Under the pieces are notes generated by a model. It did not search any database and had not been told where the DNA came from. It worked only from the letters and a program-made list of their open reading frames with translations. From Candidatus Heimdallarchaeota archaeon (lineage in GTDB: Archaea > Asgardarchaeota > Heimdallarchaeia > JABLTI01): DNA of 44,628 bases. Shown here one piece after another: positions 44,022 through 44,628 of the stretch. The stretch lies in the NCBI GenBank assembly GCA_019056785.1, contig DXJV01000069.1:1-44628 (forward strand), written 5' to 3'. Position numbers and translations under genes: made by a program. Each line of letters opens with the position of its first letter. Within the stretch, counting starts at the first letter, position 1.

Positions 44022-44064
44022 TTCCGGAAAAATAGCAAATAGCTATTTTTCTGGAAATTTTTTT
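44022..44064 (+). terminator. Strong hairpin plus T-run terminator of the MBL gene
   Basis: A 15-bp inverted repeat TTCCGGAAAAATAGC / GCTATTTTTCTGGAA with one mismatch and a 5-nt loop is followed by ATTTTTTT. It starts 19 bp after the stop codon. Confidence 0.8.
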
Positions 44065-44133
44065 AAAAATTAACTTTCGTATCACAAATACTCCCAACAA
44101 GAATTATTTAAAGGAGAATAAATATTTACGTTT

Positions 44134-44628
44134 ATGAATCTTCAACGATTTCCATATATTCGCATACTTCTTGTAAGCTTTGGTTATTTTACAAATAACC
44201 TTACCTGGTCAGCTTACAATGTCTTCGTTCCTTTCTTTCTTAGCCAAAATTTCAAAGCAATCCTCGGTGAAGATTCAGCAATAATTAATACTCTTGTTGC
44301 CATTGTAATGATTTTGGATAATATTGCCTCAATTATTATTCAACCATATATTGGGCAGTTAAGTGATCGAACATGGATTCCAAAGTTAGGGCGTCGCATG
44401 CCCTTTGTAATCATCGGTTTGCCTTTGGCAGCATTTTTCTTTGGTTTAATTGGCTCTTTTCATTCTGTCTTATGGATCTTACTTGTAGCAATTTGTGGTT
44501 TCAATATTTGTATGGCTTTTTACAAGTCACCTGTTATGAGTCTTATTCCAGATATGCTTCCTCAAGATTATCGGAGTCAGGGCTCAGGGGTATTAAATGT
44601 TGTTGGTGGCGTTGCCAGCATTACTGGA
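44134..44628 (+). CDS. N-terminal part of an MFS transporter (truncated by window end)
   Basis: 165 codons are visible to the window edge. Membrane helices I-V are recognisable. Between helices II and III stands GQLSDRTWIPKLGRRMPF, the MFS motif A (G.LSDR...GRR.P) in the form typical of sugar transporters of the GPH and SLC45/sucrose types. The SLIPDMLPQDYRSQGSG segment after helix IV-V is also typical of that group. It probably moves a sugar or glycoside with a cation. A TATA box TTATTTAAA (44104-44112) lies 22-30 bp before the ATG, giving an almost leaderless transcript. Confidence 0.8.
   Translation, partial: MNLQRFPYIRILLVSFGYFTNNLTWSAYNVFVPFFLSQNFKAILGEDSAIINTLVAIVMILDNIASIIIQPYIGQLSDRTWIPKLGRRMPFVIIGLPLAAFFFGLIGSFHSVLWILLVAICGFNICMAFYKSPVMSLIPDMLPQDYRSQGSGVLNVVGGVASITG

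Noticed and set aside
1..44628. CRISPR arrays, rRNA genes, insertion sequences or prophage
   Set aside because: No regularly spaced repeats, no rRNA-like sequence and no transposase, integrase or phage protein were seen.

Overview
The window looks like a piece of an AT-rich archaeal genome, most probably an Asgard (Heimdallarchaeia-like) archaeon. Several genes have archaeal TATA boxes 20-35 bp before the start codon with little or no leader. Others, mostly inside gene clusters, carry GGTGA or GGAG ribosome binding sites, often in front of TTG or GTG starts. A formaldehyde-activating enzyme (Fae) domain implies tetrahydromethanopterin-type C1 chemistry. Cache/HAMP receptors, many TPR and HEAT proteins and a longin-like C-terminal domain also fit. 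The lineage is an inference from gene content; no rRNA, tRNA or CRISPR was found.

Layout. 1-4.4 kb: the end of a GT4-like glycosyltransferase, a soluble PAS/GAF histidine kinase and a small helical protein. 4.4-7.5 kb: a TM1586-type nitroreductase, an exported FG-GAP protein, and an intergenic patchwork holding a decayed nitroreductase copy and a copy of the promoter region of the HEAT gene at 10.4 kb. 7.5-11.1 kb: a MacB/LolD-type ABC exporter divergent from a TetR regulator, with a perfect 11-bp-arm operator between them, then a HEAT protein. 11.5-16.7 kb: an HPPD-like VOC protein, peptidase T, a TPR protein with a histone-H1-like Ser/Lys/Thr tail, and a purple-acid-phosphatase-like phosphoesterase.

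16.8-19.6 kb is the most interesting part: an unrecognised 426-aa protein followed 12 bp later by a fusion of a DHDPS/KDG-type Schiff-base aldolase with a complete Fae domain. The aldolase keeps its Schiff-base lysine but lacks the arginine that binds the carboxylate of aspartate semialdehyde. I propose that it makes or uses formaldehyde (for example 4-hydroxy-2-oxobutanoate <-> pyruvate + formaldehyde) and hands it directly to Fae.

19.8-25.1 kb: a GT2 glycosyltransferase, its tandem paralogue broken by one frameshift and one TAG, an orphan N6-adenine DNA methyltransferase and a HEAT protein. 25.1-29.4 kb: a branched-chain aminotransferase interrupted by a single in-frame TGA, a ferredoxin-fused aldo/keto reductase, an alpha/beta hydrolase with a cysteine nucleophile position, and a PlsY-type acyltransferase, unusual for an archaeon. 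29.6-40 kb: a TPR/longin-like protein, then a likely operon of an AbrB-type regulator, a dCache-HAMP-TPR-VWA receptor, a dCache-HAMP receptor with no output domain, an SpeA-like arginine decarboxylase and a second fold-III decarboxylase. 40-44.6 kb: a small membrane protein, a methyltransferase, a small ORF, an NAD-dependent epimerase, an MBL hydrolase and the start of an MFS transporter.
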